Part shown: positions 28,262 to 38,139 of the stretch, in pieces
Position numbering within the stretch: the first letter of the stretch is position 1
Layout: the number at the start of each line of letters is the position of its first letter
The notes under the pieces: generated by a model
What the model was told of the DNA's origin: nothing
The model's input: the letters and a program-made list of their open reading frames with translations, nothing else
The model's database searches: none
NCBI RefSeq assembly: GCF_031127805.1
Contig: NZ_JARXHW010000023.1
Coordinates: forward strand, 1 to 64,000
Source of the DNA: Thalassobacterium maritimum
GTDB taxonomy: Bacteria; Verrucomicrobiota; Verrucomicrobiia; Opitutales; Coraliomargaritaceae
Direction: 5' to 3'
Length of the DNA: 64,000 bases
Position numbers and translations under genes: made by a program

Positions 28262-29784
28262 ACCGCAGTTTCCGAATATCTTTGTTCTCGAATCACAGTG
28301 ATTTCGACCGTGCCCGGGTAATTAAGTTGCTCTTCAATTTTCTGACGGATCGTGCGGGCCAATTGACGCGCTTCCTCATCGCTGACCATCTCTGGCTCCA
28401 CAATGACTCGCACCTCGCGCCCCGCCTGCACGGCATAGGCTTCGCTCACCCCCATCTGAGCAGCGGCAATCTCCTCGATACTGCGCACACGCTGAATAAA
28501 GCCATCGATGGACGACGCGCGTGCTCCTGGACGCACCGCTGAAAGTGAATCCGCGACCATAACCAGCCCCGCGTAAGCACTTTCCGCAGGCACTTCTTGG
28601 TGGTGAGCTGCAGCAGCGTTGACTACACGTGCATCTTCACCGTGCTGCTTAATGATCTCTGCCCCAACAGTCGCGTGACTGCCCTCATAATCTTCATCGA
28701 CTGCCTTGCCAATGTCGTGGAAAAGTCCCGCCCGTTTCGCAATCAGCGGGTCCAGACCTATTTCTGAAGCGATCAAAGCGCAGAGATTGGCCACCTCCAC
28801 AGAGTGCGCGAGGGTATTTTGATTATTGGAAAGTCGGTAATGCAACTTTCCCAAGAGGGCCACGACTTCCGGATGCACATCGTGCAAACGTAATTTGCGC
28901 AAAGCCCCCTCCCCCAGATCGATCACATTGGCATGCATTTCCTCTTCAGCTTTGACCACCTCATCTTCAATACTGGAAGGATGTATGCGGCCATCGCGCA
29001 AGAGCGCTTCCAGTGCGATACGAGCCACTTCGCGGCGCACCGGATCAAAGCATGAGATCAAGACGGAATCGGGTGTCTCATCGATCATCAGCGTCGTGCC
29101 GGTGGCATGCTCGAAAGTTCGAATATTACGCCCCTCACGTCCAATAATGCGCCCCTTCATTTCCTCGCTGGGCAAAGTAACCACCGTTGCAGTGGCGTCG
29201 TTCATCGGCTGGCTCGTGATCCGTTGCATCGCAGCCAACAAAATACGTTTCGCTTCACCAGCAACCTCGGCCTCGCCGCGCCCGAGTAGCGTCTGGCGCA
29301 AGTCACGAATCTCCTGCGCACATTCGCGCTCGGTGGATTTCATCAACAATTGTCGCGCATCGTCGCGCTCCATTTGCGTAATCTGGTGCAACTTCAGACG
29401 ATAAAGGCGACGAATCTTCTCAGCCTCATGCTCCGCGTCGCTCAGTAAACGCTGCTCCCGAGCTAGCTCCTTAAACTTTAAGTCGACTTGCGCCTGCTGC
29501 TCCTCCTGCCGTTCCGCTTCACGCTCTAGTTCCCGCGAGCGAATCTGCAACTCCTCTTCACGCGCCACCACTGAGTGGCTCAGTTCAAGTTCCTTATTTT
29601 TAAATTTTAATTCCAACTCCGACTGCGCCTCTTTTTGAGCCAATCGCGCCTCGCGTTTTTCAACATCAAGTTGACCACGTAAGCCCTCCTCTAGCCGCTT
29701 AAAACGGCGTTTTGTCGCTATCCATGTCAGTAAAATGCCGAGAAAGACACCTAACAGGCCCCCGAGTATAGAGTCAAAATTCAT
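28258..29784 (-). CDS. rny: ribonuclease Y
   Basis: This 508-residue membrane-anchored endoribonuclease initiates mRNA decay. The N-terminal transmembrane helix (about 5-25, GGLLGVFLGILLTWI) is followed by a long charged coiled coil (about 28-190). A KH RNA-binding domain (IIGREGRNIRTFEHATGTTL) and an HD domain (NTLAHSVEVANLCALIASE, FHDIGKAVDEDYEGSHATVG) follow. The HD metal ligands are present. The length is normal (about 510-520). It is the first gene of a two-gene unit with the DUF481 protein. Confidence 0.95.
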   Translation of the reverse strand: MNFDSILGGLLGVFLGILLTWIATKRRFKRLEEGLRGQLDVEKREARLAQKEAQSELELKFKNKELELSHSVVAREEELQIRSRELEREAERQEEQQAQVDLKFKELAREQRLLSDAEHEAEKIRRLYRLKLHQITQMERDDARQLLMKSTERECAQEIRDLRQTLLGRGEAEVAGEAKRILLAAMQRITSQPMNDATATVVTLPSEEMKGRIIGREGRNIRTFEHATGTTLMIDETPDSVLISCFDPVRREVARIALEALLRDGRIHPSSIEDEVVKAEEEMHANVIDLGEGALRKLRLHDVHPEVVALLGKLHYRLSNNQNTLAHSVEVANLCALIASEIGLDPLIAKRAGLFHDIGKAVDEDYEGSHATVGAEIIKQHGEDARVVNAAAAHHQEVPAESAYAGLVMVADSLSAVRPGARASSIDGFIQRVRSIEEIAAAQMGVSEAYAVQAGREVRVIVEPEMVSDEEARQLARTIRQKIEEQLNYPGTVEITVIREQRYSETAV

Positions 29785-29949
29785 ACGTAAATGTGTGCTA
29801 TAGACAGATCGACAAAACGGGGTGTTTTCTGTGAATCAGCCTGAAGGATCCAAACGCTGCGGGGTGGTCAGCAATTAGTAAATTTAGCTGAAATATGAGT
29901 ATCCTGCTCGCGAGATCAAGTGAAACCTGAAACCAAAAAGCTAGACACA

Positions 29950-29982
29950 AAAAGACGGGCGACTCCATTGGAGTCGCCCGTC
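29950..29982 (-). terminator. intrinsic terminator of the 297-residue barrel gene
   Basis: GACGGGCGACTCC and GGAGTCGCCCGTC form a perfect 13-bp stem with a three-base loop, followed on the minus strand by a T5 run. It lies 35 bases after the stop at 30017 and stops transcription before the rny region. Confidence 0.9.
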
Positions 29983-30016
29983 CCGTAAACAAGACTCACA
30001 CAAAAATCATTGTATT

Positions 30017-30910
30017 CTAAAATTCGTAGACTGCGGAAAGCGTCCAGCGATCTCCGAACAAGCTCTCGTTGTCGTTCAACTCTGTTTCATAAGCAACACG
30101 CAAGCCCAGCCCCTCGAGGACACGCAACTCGGCGCCTAGCGCTACAGTATAGGTATCTTCGCCATCCCCACCGGGCAGACTCCCCGCATCGACCCCTGAA
30201 AATGGAACAGCCGAATCATCCTGAGCAAAATAAGCGTTCACCTCGACCACGGGGCTCAGCCACTCAGTCAAATAATAATCCGCATGCACATGCGCCGTAA
30301 TCATATCCGAGTTCCCCAAAAGACTATCGGAATCATCCTCGGAAAGGATCGCATTCACAGTGGCGCCTAGGTGCAGCTGATCAAAGCCCTTATTCGCGGA
30401 AAGCCATAAGCGCAGCTCATCACTGTCCTGCAGCACTTCTTCGTCTCCCCAGCTGAACTCGTAACCGATCCCTGCGGCCATGTGAAATTGATTTTCCCAG
30501 TCTTGAATGAAAGCCCACTTGATACCTGCGCCGATATCGTTCCAACCGGAATTATCATCCAATACCGGGCCCGCATCATCAAACTCAGTATAGCCATCCT
30601 TATAAGCGACCAACTGTAAGCTCTCGGTAAGCGCCACACGCAGCTGCAAGGCCATGACTGACGCGGAGCCATTGTTCAGAATACCCTTCGTATCCGAATC
30701 AAAGTCGTGCTGGACATACCATGCGCGCAGATCAGTCGTCACAAAAGAATCTTCATGAAAATACGGCGCCGAAATCGGACGCACCGCCTTTTGCTCAGGG
30801 GCAGGCTTCGCAGCCGAGTCGCCAAACAAAACGAAGCCGCCTTGCGCGTTAAGAGTAGATCCCAAAGCAAGTAAGCTGAGAGATGCGAGGGTATGTATTT
30901 TGCTTTTCAT
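30017..30910 (-). CDS. outer membrane beta-barrel protein of unknown role
   Basis: This 297-residue protein has a signal peptide (cleaved near LNAQ, residue 23). The remainder shows alternating strand patterns ending in TLSAVYEF, the C-terminal aromatic signature of barrel proteins. Acidic turns with DDN, EDDSD and GDGEDTY recur between the strands, suggesting Ca2+ binding or a marine lifestyle. I do not recognise a family with certainty; it resembles generic porin-like or DUF6268-type barrels. It is monocistronic with a strong terminator downstream. Confidence 0.75.
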   Translation of the reverse strand: MKSKIHTLASLSLLALGSTLNAQGGFVLFGDSAAKPAPEQKAVRPISAPYFHEDSFVTTDLRAWYVQHDFDSDTKGILNNGSASVMALQLRVALTESLQLVAYKDGYTEFDDAGPVLDDNSGWNDIGAGIKWAFIQDWENQFHMAAGIGYEFSWGDEEVLQDSDELRLWLSANKGFDQLHLGATVNAILSEDDSDSLLGNSDMITAHVHADYYLTEWLSPVVEVNAYFAQDDSAVPFSGVDAGSLPGGDGEDTYTVALGAELRVLEGLGLRVAYETELNDNESLFGDRWTLSAVYEF

Positions 30911-30974
30911 TGGTAATATTGAACGAACTTAAGATAAGAACACCTAATCTAAGCAGTCAACCAGAAAAGCTATG

Positions 30975-31631
30975 CTAATTCAATAATTGCCGTAAATCAC
31001 TGACTTCAGTGACGACCTCACCCGTTGGACGATTGGCCTCTGATGGAAAATAGACAAAATGTGCGCCTACATGCTCAGCCGCCGCACGATCCGCTTCCGC
31101 GTCGCCCACAAAGACACAGCGATGCGCGGGCGTGCCCGTCTCCGCTAAGATGCGAGTCAGACTCTCAGGTTTCGCTGGCGGTGAACCGATGATTACATCA
31201 AACAAGCCCGCGGCCCCAGTGGATTCCATCATCGCCTCCAGTGCTTGCTGCGGCGTGCCCGAAAGCACGTAACGCGGGATCCCAGCCTCCCGACAGGCCA
31301 GCACAAACTCGCGCGAGCCGACGCGCCAATCCGCTTGAGCACAAAGCGGCTCGCAGATCTCTGCAAAACGAGCCACTTCGTCTACAAGAAACTGCTCTGA
31401 GACTGACTGCCCCAACAGATCCTGATAAAAACTGCGGATATGCTGCGTTCGAGCCGTTCCAAAGCCCGCCATCACGATCTCCATAAAAGCCGCCCGCTGC
31501 GCGGCATGCGCCTCCGGCACCCACTGCCGAAAGGCCTCAATCTTGGCAGCCATCGACTCCAGCAACACCCCATCACAGTCAAAAACAAGCAAGTCGATCG
31601 GCTTCAATGAGTTCTCTAAAAGTAAATCCAT
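30975..31631 (-). CDS. HAD-superfamily phosphatase
   Basis: This haloacid dehalogenase-type hydrolase has motif I LLVFDCDGVLLES (nucleophile Asp and acid/base Asp), motif II YVLSGTP, motif III Lys in SPPAKPESLTRIL and motif IV CVFVGDAEADRAAA. A helical cap follows motif I, as in phosphoglycolate phosphatase and beta-phosphoglucomutase relatives. The frame opens at 31706, but the first 25 codons are Cys/Gly-rich and unlike the family. The ATG at 31631 (MDLLLENSLKPIDLLVFD, 218 residues) is preferred. The substrate is undetermined. Confidence 0.85.
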   Translation of the reverse strand: MDLLLENSLKPIDLLVFDCDGVLLESMAAKIEAFRQWVPEAHAAQRAAFMEIVMAGFGTARTQHIRSFYQDLLGQSVSEQFLVDEVARFAEICEPLCAQADWRVGSREFVLACREAGIPRYVLSGTPQQALEAMMESTGAAGLFDVIIGSPPAKPESLTRILAETGTPAHRCVFVGDAEADRAAAEHVGAHFVYFPSEANRPTGEVVTEVSDLRQLLN

Positions 31632-31773
31632 AGCTGCAACATGACAGCCACGCCCGCACAGACAAACCTCGACTGCTTTTTTCCTTCCACCACAGCCAAT
31701 CTCCATTAGCTATATCTGATCGTTCGCACTCAAAGAGTTCAGCGAGCGTCTTATTTCACACCGCATTCATACA

Positions 31774-32310
31774 ATGACACTTTTCCAAGCCACTCTCTTT
31801 ACCAGCATCTTTCTGATCGCCTTCGGTGCTCACTTTCTGTGGCACGGCATGCGCTCGGCAGCGAGCGTGCAAGCATTTCCCCGCTCGCGAGTCGCAGCCT
31901 ACATCCTACTCGGCACTGCCGCCGCATGGTTCCTGTATAAGATCACACAACTCGGCCCAGCCGACTTTGGGCAATATAAGAACCTGCTATTTGGTGTCTT
32001 TCTTGTCGTGGCAGTCGGCTCCTTCATCTACGTGCCGGACTTCCTCGCAGTGCGCGGACTCGCCGCCCTGATCTTATTGACAGCAGGCACCCTGCTGAAT
32101 GCCGCCTACATGGAGCTGCCAGCCACTCGACTCTTCCTAGTCACATTTGTATATGTCGCGATCGTAGCGGCTCTCATTTTAGGCTCCAACCCCTACAAAT
32201 TGCGCGATTTCTTTGAGTGGCTCTACAACAAGGAAGCACGCCCACGCATCTTTGGTGGCGTATTCGCAGCGTACGGCCTGCTCCTGCTCGGAGTCGCCCT
32301 CACTTACTAA
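31774..32310 (+). CDS. small integral membrane protein
   Basis: This 178-residue protein has about five or six hydrophobic helices and short basic loops (PRSR, NPYKLRDFFEW, YNKEARPR). I recognise no domain. It sits 28 bases upstream of gmk on the same strand and is probably co-transcribed with it. The hydrophobic pattern fits a passive structural or accessory membrane protein. No catalytic motif was seen. Confidence 0.75.
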   Translation: MTLFQATLFTSIFLIAFGAHFLWHGMRSAASVQAFPRSRVAAYILLGTAAAWFLYKITQLGPADFGQYKNLLFGVFLVVAVGSFIYVPDFLAVRGLAALILLTAGTLLNAAYMELPATRLFLVTFVYVAIVAALILGSNPYKLRDFFEWLYNKEARPRIFGGVFAAYGLLLLGVALTY

Positions 32311-32338
32311 CACCCAATAATACCGAACGATCAAAACC

Positions 32339-32929
32339 ATGGCTGTGAATACAGGTCACCTCATCATCGTATCAGGCCCCGCTGGCAGCGGCAAAACCAC
32401 CGTGTGCGACCGCATGCTCGCCGAAGTGCCAGGCGTGCAACGCGTCGTCACTTCCACCACCCGCGCGCCGCGTGCGGGCGAAGTGGATACCATCGACTAC
32501 TACTTCTTCGACCACCAAAGCTTTCAGGCCAAAATCGATGCGGGCGCCTTTTACGAGCACGCCCACGTTCATAGCAATTTATACGGCACCTTAAAAAGCG
32601 AAGTGCAAAACAAGCTGGCAGCCGGAGTGGACCTGTTACTCAATATCGATGTGCAAGGCGCGGCTCAAATGCGTGATACCGCACAAAACGACCCGCTACT
32701 CAAAGGCAAGGTCACCACTGTCTTCATCATGCCCCCCACCATCGCTGAGCTCGAAGTTCGCTTACGGGGACGCGGTACCGACGCCGAGGACGAAGTGCAA
32801 CGCCGCATGCAAGTCGCCGTCGAAGAGATGCAACAAAGCGAGCTCTACGACCATACCATCCTCAGCGGATCTCGCGACCAAGACTTCGCCGCACTCAAGG
32901 AAATTTACCAGTCTCTCAAAGCATCCTGA
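32339..32929 (+). CDS. gmk: guanylate kinase
   Basis: This 196-residue nucleotide kinase phosphorylates GMP to GDP with ATP. The P-loop is ISGPAGSGKTTVCDRM at residues 9-24. The GMP-binding segment is VVTSTTRAPRAGEVDTIDYYF, and the lid contains RGRGTDAEDEVQRRM. Length and motifs are standard. The gene downstream is unrelated. The 166-base gap to the pseudopilin operon holds several short AT-rich inverted repeats but no gene. Confidence 0.94.
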   Translation: MAVNTGHLIIVSGPAGSGKTTVCDRMLAEVPGVQRVVTSTTRAPRAGEVDTIDYYFFDHQSFQAKIDAGAFYEHAHVHSNLYGTLKSEVQNKLAAGVDLLLNIDVQGAAQMRDTAQNDPLLKGKVTTVFIMPPTIAELEVRLRGRGTDAEDEVQRRMQVAVEEMQQSELYDHTILSGSRDQDFAALKEIYQSLKAS

Positions 32930-33095
32930 GCCCCAAACGATGCCTCTGCGTAGTCGCTGACTGCGCGCCTACAATCATATTAAGAATCTTGTAAAAATGA
33001 GGTTTATACACTATACGATTGTATGTTAGTGGTATTCATGCTAGTACTAGCGACATTTGACATCGCCTAGCTAGCGATAAAAAATGCCTTAGAAC

Positions 33096-33587
33096 ATGCA
33101 GATCGACACGCCACATTCACCTCCCCAGACTCCGACGGCACGAAAACTTGCATGCCGGCAGACTCGCGGATTCACACTGGTAGAAATCATGGTGGCGATT
33201 ATGGTTATAGGGCTTGGCCTGGCCTCATCCGCAATATGCTTGCGAATAGGTATGCTGCAAAATGATACAGCGCGCGCGACCTCTTATGTCACCCAGGTCT
33301 TACAAGATGAAGCGGAACAAATCAGATTACTCAACTGGTCGGCCCTTCAAAATCTGGCGAGATCTGCGACTTTTACCGCATCGGAGACCATACAGTTTCC
33401 TGAGGTTCAGCCCGACAAGTTCGTGTTCAAACGAGAAATCACAGTTCCGAATGGTGAATCAGGACTGCTACAAATTCGTTTATCGGCAGAATGGACAGGC
33501 ATAAAGGACGATACGCATCAACTCGCCATGGTTTTTAACTACGCCGAAAACGGGATGCACGACTACTACTATGGTCTACGGCCTTAA
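33096..33587 (+). CDS. PilV-like minor pseudopilin
   Basis: This 163-residue type IV pilin-like protein has a 25-residue cytoplasmic leader and the prepilin peptidase site RG/FTLVEIMVAIMVIGLG, including Glu at +5. One hydrophobic helix is followed by a small periplasmic domain with no recognised fold. It is the first of three co-directional genes ordered like pilV-pilW-pilX minor pilins. Such proteins prime assembly of type IV pili or type II secretion pseudopili. No assembly ATPase or PilD-like peptidase is encoded here, so it must use machinery from elsewhere. Confidence 0.82.
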   Translation: MQIDTPHSPPQTPTARKLACRQTRGFTLVEIMVAIMVIGLGLASSAICLRIGMLQNDTARATSYVTQVLQDEAEQIRLLNWSALQNLARSATFTASETIQFPEVQPDKFVFKREITVPNGESGLLQIRLSAEWTGIKDDTHQLAMVFNYAENGMHDYYYGLRP

Positions 33588-33619
33588 TTACCAGCCTTAC
33601 AATTTTAGATTACGATTTC

Positions 33620-34186
33620 ATGTGTAACACCGCGATAAATACAGCCAAGAAGAGAGCCTCGACCTCCGGGATGACACTTGCGGAGCTATTGGTTGCAGTG
33701 AGCCTTTCCATGATTCTGTCAGCAGTCGTCATCACCTTCTACCTCAGTTTTGCGAGAGCCACATTAGTGGCGTCTGATTACTCCGATTTCGATATAGAAA
33801 CGGGAAAACTAATCCAAAATTTTTCGCGCGACGTCAGAGAAGCGGAGTCAATCACGTGGTCTAATAGCAACAGCTTCAAACTTCTCAAAAAGGGGGTCAA
33901 TTATACTTACACCTACGACCCCGACAGCCAAGAGGTGACACGGCAAGAAACAGGTAGCAGACGTGTCGTATTAGCCTCCAATGTCAGCGAGCTTGACTTT
34001 CTTGCTTACGATATTACTGGCAGTCCCATAATTCAGGGCATCAGCCTAACTCCTCTCAACGAAAACACAAAGATGCTACAAATCGTAGGTGAATTTAGCA
34101 AACATACCAATGCAGGCACCCCAACCACGGCAAAGATCGCATCGGCCCGCTACATTCTTAGAAACAAAGACACTCCAACCCCGTAA
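33620..34186 (+). CDS. PilW-like minor pseudopilin
   Basis: This 188-residue protein has the cleavage and methylation site SG/MTLAELLVAVSLSMILSA with Glu at +5 after a 17-residue leader. One transmembrane helix and a periplasmic domain of about 150 residues follow. The pattern after the helix (SDFDIETGKLIQNFSRDVREAE) is like PilW/GspJ minor pseudopilins. It lies 32 bases after the PilV-like gene and five bases before the PilX-like gene, so the three are one operon. Confidence 0.82.
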   Translation: MCNTAINTAKKRASTSGMTLAELLVAVSLSMILSAVVITFYLSFARATLVASDYSDFDIETGKLIQNFSRDVREAESITWSNSNSFKLLKKGVNYTYTYDPDSQEVTRQETGSRRVVLASNVSELDFLAYDITGSPIIQGISLTPLNENTKMLQIVGEFSKHTNAGTPTTAKIASARYILRNKDTPTP

Positions 34187-34191
34187 GGACT

Positions 34192-35697
34192 ATGCATACA
34201 CATATTAAACCATTCAGGGGCGCCACATCTAAACAAGGGAGCGCTTTAATCATCTCCATGATTTTCACGACACTACTCGCAGTGATCGCGATACCTGGCT
34301 ATCTGAACTTGAGCAACCAAACACTCAAACAATCCAACCGCGTCTTTTACAACACGGCCGCCATCAATCTTGCTGAGTCAGGAATCGAATATGCCGTGCA
34401 AGCAATTATGCTGCAGTCGGAGAATAACTACGATTGGACCAATTGGACCATCACTGGCCAAAGTGCCCTGAAAACACTCGATGAAATCACCTTTACCGGC
34501 AACATAAAATCGACCACTAAGATTTCCGTCTACAATTATTCGAGCGACTCGCCAGAGGTCGTCGTCAAATCATCAATCAGTCAGCCAACCGGCCCTCCTA
34601 TCGAGAAATACATGTATGCCAGCATTTCAGCGTCGAGCGCACAAGGGCTCTTTGCCTATGGCATGCTGACCAAAGATTTCATCAAAGCCAGCGGAGGTGT
34701 CAAATTTGACAGCTGGGTCTCTGACCCAGACAATGACCCCAGCACTCCTTACATTCCCTACAGCAGCGGCGTAGCGACCGACAAGGTGGCCATCGCCACC
34801 GCGAGTACCGCTGCCGGTGCCATCACAATCGGCAGCTCCGATGTATATGGCACGGCAGCCGTCGGCTCAGCTGACTACAGCGGCCTCGACGTGGGCTGGG
34901 GCGGCCAAGTCGGGCCTAAAGATATGAGCGAATGGGATTCGTCCGACACCGACGAACTTTGGAAGAAAAACGGCTGGTTAGTCTCCACTCAAACAGGCGC
35001 CCTATCGACCGGCTTCACTGCAGATTTCGAGGAAATCGAAGTACCCACCCTCACTCCGACCGACCTTAGGCTCGATTATAAGCTCCCCTACACTGATCGG
35101 CGCCAAGTCAGCAATAAATGGTCCACATGGTATCAAAACGTTTACGTAGATGAAGAAACTCTGGGCGCCCCCAACACTCTCACCATTCTCAATTTAGATG
35201 AACTGGAAGTCAAAGCGGGCGCGACTCTCCGCATCGAAGGCGACTTGGTCATCAACTTACCCAATGAAAATCAAACCACACTCAAAGTAATCGAGGGCGG
35301 CACCATCGAAATGGCTGACGACGCCACCGTCACGATCTACCTCGCTGGCGACATGGCGATCACAGGTGCGGGACTCTTTAGCGAAGTTTCTCCCCAACAA
35401 CTACAGATTTGGGGCACCGCTACAGGCACACAAAATTTCGATTTCCTCAACAACGGACAATTCAGTGGCATCATTTATGCGCCCAATGCCGAAGTGAAGG
35501 TCACCGGCAACTCCGACATCTACGGCTCCGTTATCAGCAAGAACATAGAACTCACAGGTAGTGGTTCCTTCCGCTATGACCAGTCGCTAGCCAACTACAC
35601 CGGCGGTACCACCAGCGCAGGTCCCACGACTGTAGACTATGTTGAAGAATTGGTCGGCGAGGAGCGAGCTCCATACATCGACGACCTCGCCTTCTAA
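34192..35697 (+). CDS. PilX-like protein with C-terminal polymer-like beta domain
   Basis: This 501-residue protein has an N-terminal PilX-type segment (SALIISMIFTTLLAVIAIPG, then INLAESGIEYAVQAIM), the form found in minor pilins that lack the usual FTLxE site. The large C-terminal part (about 335-480) is a repetitive beta-structure (KAGATLRIEGDLVINL, IYLAGDMAITGAG, GSVISKNIELTGSGSF). It resembles the DUF7305/bactofilin-like domain often fused to PilX in Verrucomicrobiota and Planctomycetes. The middle is Ser/Asp/Tyr-rich. It is probably the tip or surface component of a pseudopilus. Confidence 0.75.
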   Translation: MHTHIKPFRGATSKQGSALIISMIFTTLLAVIAIPGYLNLSNQTLKQSNRVFYNTAAINLAESGIEYAVQAIMLQSENNYDWTNWTITGQSALKTLDEITFTGNIKSTTKISVYNYSSDSPEVVVKSSISQPTGPPIEKYMYASISASSAQGLFAYGMLTKDFIKASGGVKFDSWVSDPDNDPSTPYIPYSSGVATDKVAIATASTAAGAITIGSSDVYGTAAVGSADYSGLDVGWGGQVGPKDMSEWDSSDTDELWKKNGWLVSTQTGALSTGFTADFEEIEVPTLTPTDLRLDYKLPYTDRRQVSNKWSTWYQNVYVDEETLGAPNTLTILNLDELEVKAGATLRIEGDLVINLPNENQTTLKVIEGGTIEMADDATVTIYLAGDMAITGAGLFSEVSPQQLQIWGTATGTQNFDFLNNGQFSGIIYAPNAEVKVTGNSDIYGSVISKNIELTGSGSFRYDQSLANYTGGTTSAGPTTVDYVEELVGEERAPYIDDLAF

Positions 35698-35801
35698 AAA
35701 AACGCTGTTTGAGCCACAGTTTTGCTTTCCCTATAGAACATCTGTACTAGGGTCGTCCGCTTTCCCACGATACCCAAATCGGGAGCGCCTTTTTACCACC
35801 C

Positions 35802-38087
35802 ATGCAGAACCCATTTATTGATCAAATCGCCGAAGAACTGAGCCTCAAGGCTCATCAAGTCGCTGCCACCGCAGCACTGATCGCTGAAGGCGGCACCGTT
35901 CCCTTTATCGCTCGCTACCGTAAAGAACAGACTGGCGAGCTCGACGAAGTCCTCATTACTTCGATTCGAGATCGCTTGCAACAACTCGCCGACCTAGCGA
36001 GTCGTCGTGAATCCATCAAGAAATCACTCGATGAACGCGGCCTGCTAAGCGACGAACTGAAAAGCAAAATTGCCGAAGCCAAGACTCTCGCCAAACTGGA
36101 AGACATCTACCTCCCCTTCCGCCCCAAACGCAGGACCAAGGCCATGATCGCCCGCGAACGTGGCCTCGAGCCGCTGGCCACACATATTTTTGAGAACCAA
36201 AATGCCAACGACACCGCGCAACAAGCGCGCAGCTATGTCGATGCCGAAAAGGAAGTGCCCGACGCCGACGCCGCACTGCTTGGCGCACGCCACATCATAG
36301 CTGAATGGATTAGCGACGACGCCGACATCCGCGAAAAACTACGCAAACTCTTCTGGGAACATGGGGTTCTAAGCTCCGAGGCCTTCCCCGGCAAAGAAGC
36401 CGATGGCGCCAAATACAGCGACTATTTCGACTGGCAGGAACCGATCAAAAATGCCCCCTCCCACCGAGTGCTGGCGATCCGCCGCGGCGAAAAAGAAGGC
36501 TTCCTGTTCCATCGCATCCTGCCTGAAGAAGAGAGCGCGATCGCGATGATTGAAAAACAATTTCTCAAGGGACGCGGCCCCGCCGCCGACGAAGTCAAAA
36601 AGGCCATCGCCGACGCCTACAAGCGCCTACTCAGCCCTTCGATGGAAACTGAAGTGCGCCTGCAGGCCAAAAAGAAGGCCGACGCAGCCGCCATTCAGGT
36701 ATTTGCGGATAACGCGCGCGAACTTTTGCTCGCCTCCCCACTGGGACAAAAGCGCACCATGGCCGTCGACCCCGGCTTCCGCACCGGTTGTAAAACCGTG
36801 ATTCTCGACGCTCAAGGGCAACTACTCTTCAACCACGTGCTTTTCTGCACAGGCAGCGCTGGTCAAGTCGAGCGCGCCGGTATTGAAGCCAAGGCGCTGA
36901 TTGAAAAATATAAGATCGAAGCCATCGCCATCGGCAACGGCACAGCCGGCCGCGAAACCGAGGCCTTCTTCCGCGGCTTGGGACTCTCGGCAAATATCGT
37001 GATTGTAAGCGTCAACGAATCGGGCGCCTCGATCTACTCCGCCTCTGAAGCGGCTCGCGAGGAATTCCCCGATCAAGACCTGACGGTGCGTGGCGCCGTT
37101 TCCATCGGCCGCCGGCTGATGGATCCGCTGGCGGAACTGGTCAAACTCGACCCAAAATCCATCGGTGTGGGCCAATACCAACACGACGTGGATCAGCTTG
37201 CACTCAAGCGCACACTCGACGACACCGTGATCTCCTCCGTCAACAAAGTCGGCGTCGAGATCAACACCGCCAGCAAGCAACTGCTCTCCTACGTATCCGG
37301 CCTCAACGAATCCATCGCGGGCAACATCGTCGCACACCGACAAGAGAACGGCCCCTTCAAATCCCGCAAGGAGTTTAGCAAAGTCAGCCGACTCGGCCCC
37401 AAGGCCTTTGAACAGTGCGCCGGCTTCCTACGCATTCGCGACGCCGCGCACCCCCTCGACCAGAGCGGCGTGCACCCAGAGCGCTATGCGCTCGTCGAGC
37501 AAATGGCCGCCAACATAGGCTGTAAAGTTCATGACCTAACTCAAGACAGCAGCGCACGCGCAAAAATTAAGCTCGAAGATTACGTCTCCGACGAAGTCGG
37601 CCTGCCCACACTGCGAGACATCATGGAAGAACTCGCCAAGCCCGGGCGCGACCCACGCAAGCAGTTTGAGGCCTTTGCTTTTGCCGAGGGGGTCGAGAAA
37701 GCAGCCGACCTCACACTCGGCATGAAGCTTCCCGGCATCGTGACCAATGTAACCGCCTTCGGGGCCTTCGTCGATGTCGGTGTGCACCAGGACGGACTGG
37801 TCCACATCAGCCAGCTCTCTGACAACTTCGTCGACGATCCCAACAAAGTCGTGAAAGTCGGCGACAAGGTGCGGGTCACCGTCACCGAAATCGACCTCCA
37901 GCGCAAGCGCATCGCACTCTCCATGAAGAAGCAGCCCGAAATCGGCGGCAAAAAAGAGCGCACGGGCGCCCCCAAAAGCCGCGGCGCCCAGCCTGGTAAG
38001 GGACAACAGCGTGGCCAACGAGGCGATCGCCGCTCCAGCAACAACGACTTCGGCAGTAACTGGTTTGACGCCGCCCTCAAAAAGTGA
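35802..38087 (+). CDS. tex: Tex-family S1-domain transcription accessory protein
   Basis: This 761-residue RNA-binding protein follows the Tex layout. The N-terminal helical Tex domain holds VPFIARYRKEQTGELDE. The YqgF/RNase H-like domain begins TMAVDPGFRTGCKTVILD, the helix-hairpin-helix region includes GVEINTASKQLLSYVSGLNE, and the S1 domain near 645-715 holds VTAFGAFVDVGVHQDGLVHI. A Gly/Arg/Ser-rich basic tail (about 720-750) adds RNA affinity. Tex homologues affect transcription and stress fitness. It is monocistronic. Confidence 0.94.
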   Translation: MQNPFIDQIAEELSLKAHQVAATAALIAEGGTVPFIARYRKEQTGELDEVLITSIRDRLQQLADLASRRESIKKSLDERGLLSDELKSKIAEAKTLAKLEDIYLPFRPKRRTKAMIARERGLEPLATHIFENQNANDTAQQARSYVDAEKEVPDADAALLGARHIIAEWISDDADIREKLRKLFWEHGVLSSEAFPGKEADGAKYSDYFDWQEPIKNAPSHRVLAIRRGEKEGFLFHRILPEEESAIAMIEKQFLKGRGPAADEVKKAIADAYKRLLSPSMETEVRLQAKKKADAAAIQVFADNARELLLASPLGQKRTMAVDPGFRTGCKTVILDAQGQLLFNHVLFCTGSAGQVERAGIEAKALIEKYKIEAIAIGNGTAGRETEAFFRGLGLSANIVIVSVNESGASIYSASEAAREEFPDQDLTVRGAVSIGRRLMDPLAELVKLDPKSIGVGQYQHDVDQLALKRTLDDTVISSVNKVGVEINTASKQLLSYVSGLNESIAGNIVAHRQENGPFKSRKEFSKVSRLGPKAFEQCAGFLRIRDAAHPLDQSGVHPERYALVEQMAANIGCKVHDLTQDSSARAKIKLEDYVSDEVGLPTLRDIMEELAKPGRDPRKQFEAFAFAEGVEKAADLTLGMKLPGIVTNVTAFGAFVDVGVHQDGLVHISQLSDNFVDDPNKVVKVGDKVRVTVTEIDLQRKRIALSMKKQPEIGGKKERTGAPKSRGAQPGKGQQRGQRGDRRSSNNDFGSNWFDAALKK

Positions 38088-38139
38088 TCCGGGCGTCTGC
38101 CGCACGACAGAAACTACGATTACAAAAGCAGCTCAGGAA

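Noticed and set aside
32930..33095. AT-rich inverted repeats (gctagtactagc, ctagctag) before the pseudopilin operon
   Set aside because: The arms are short and no T run follows in the gmk direction; they are too weak to call a terminator or operator.
36822..37343. 173-residue open frame antisense to tex
   Set aside because: Embedded in tex, with no signal peptide, motif or start signal of its own.
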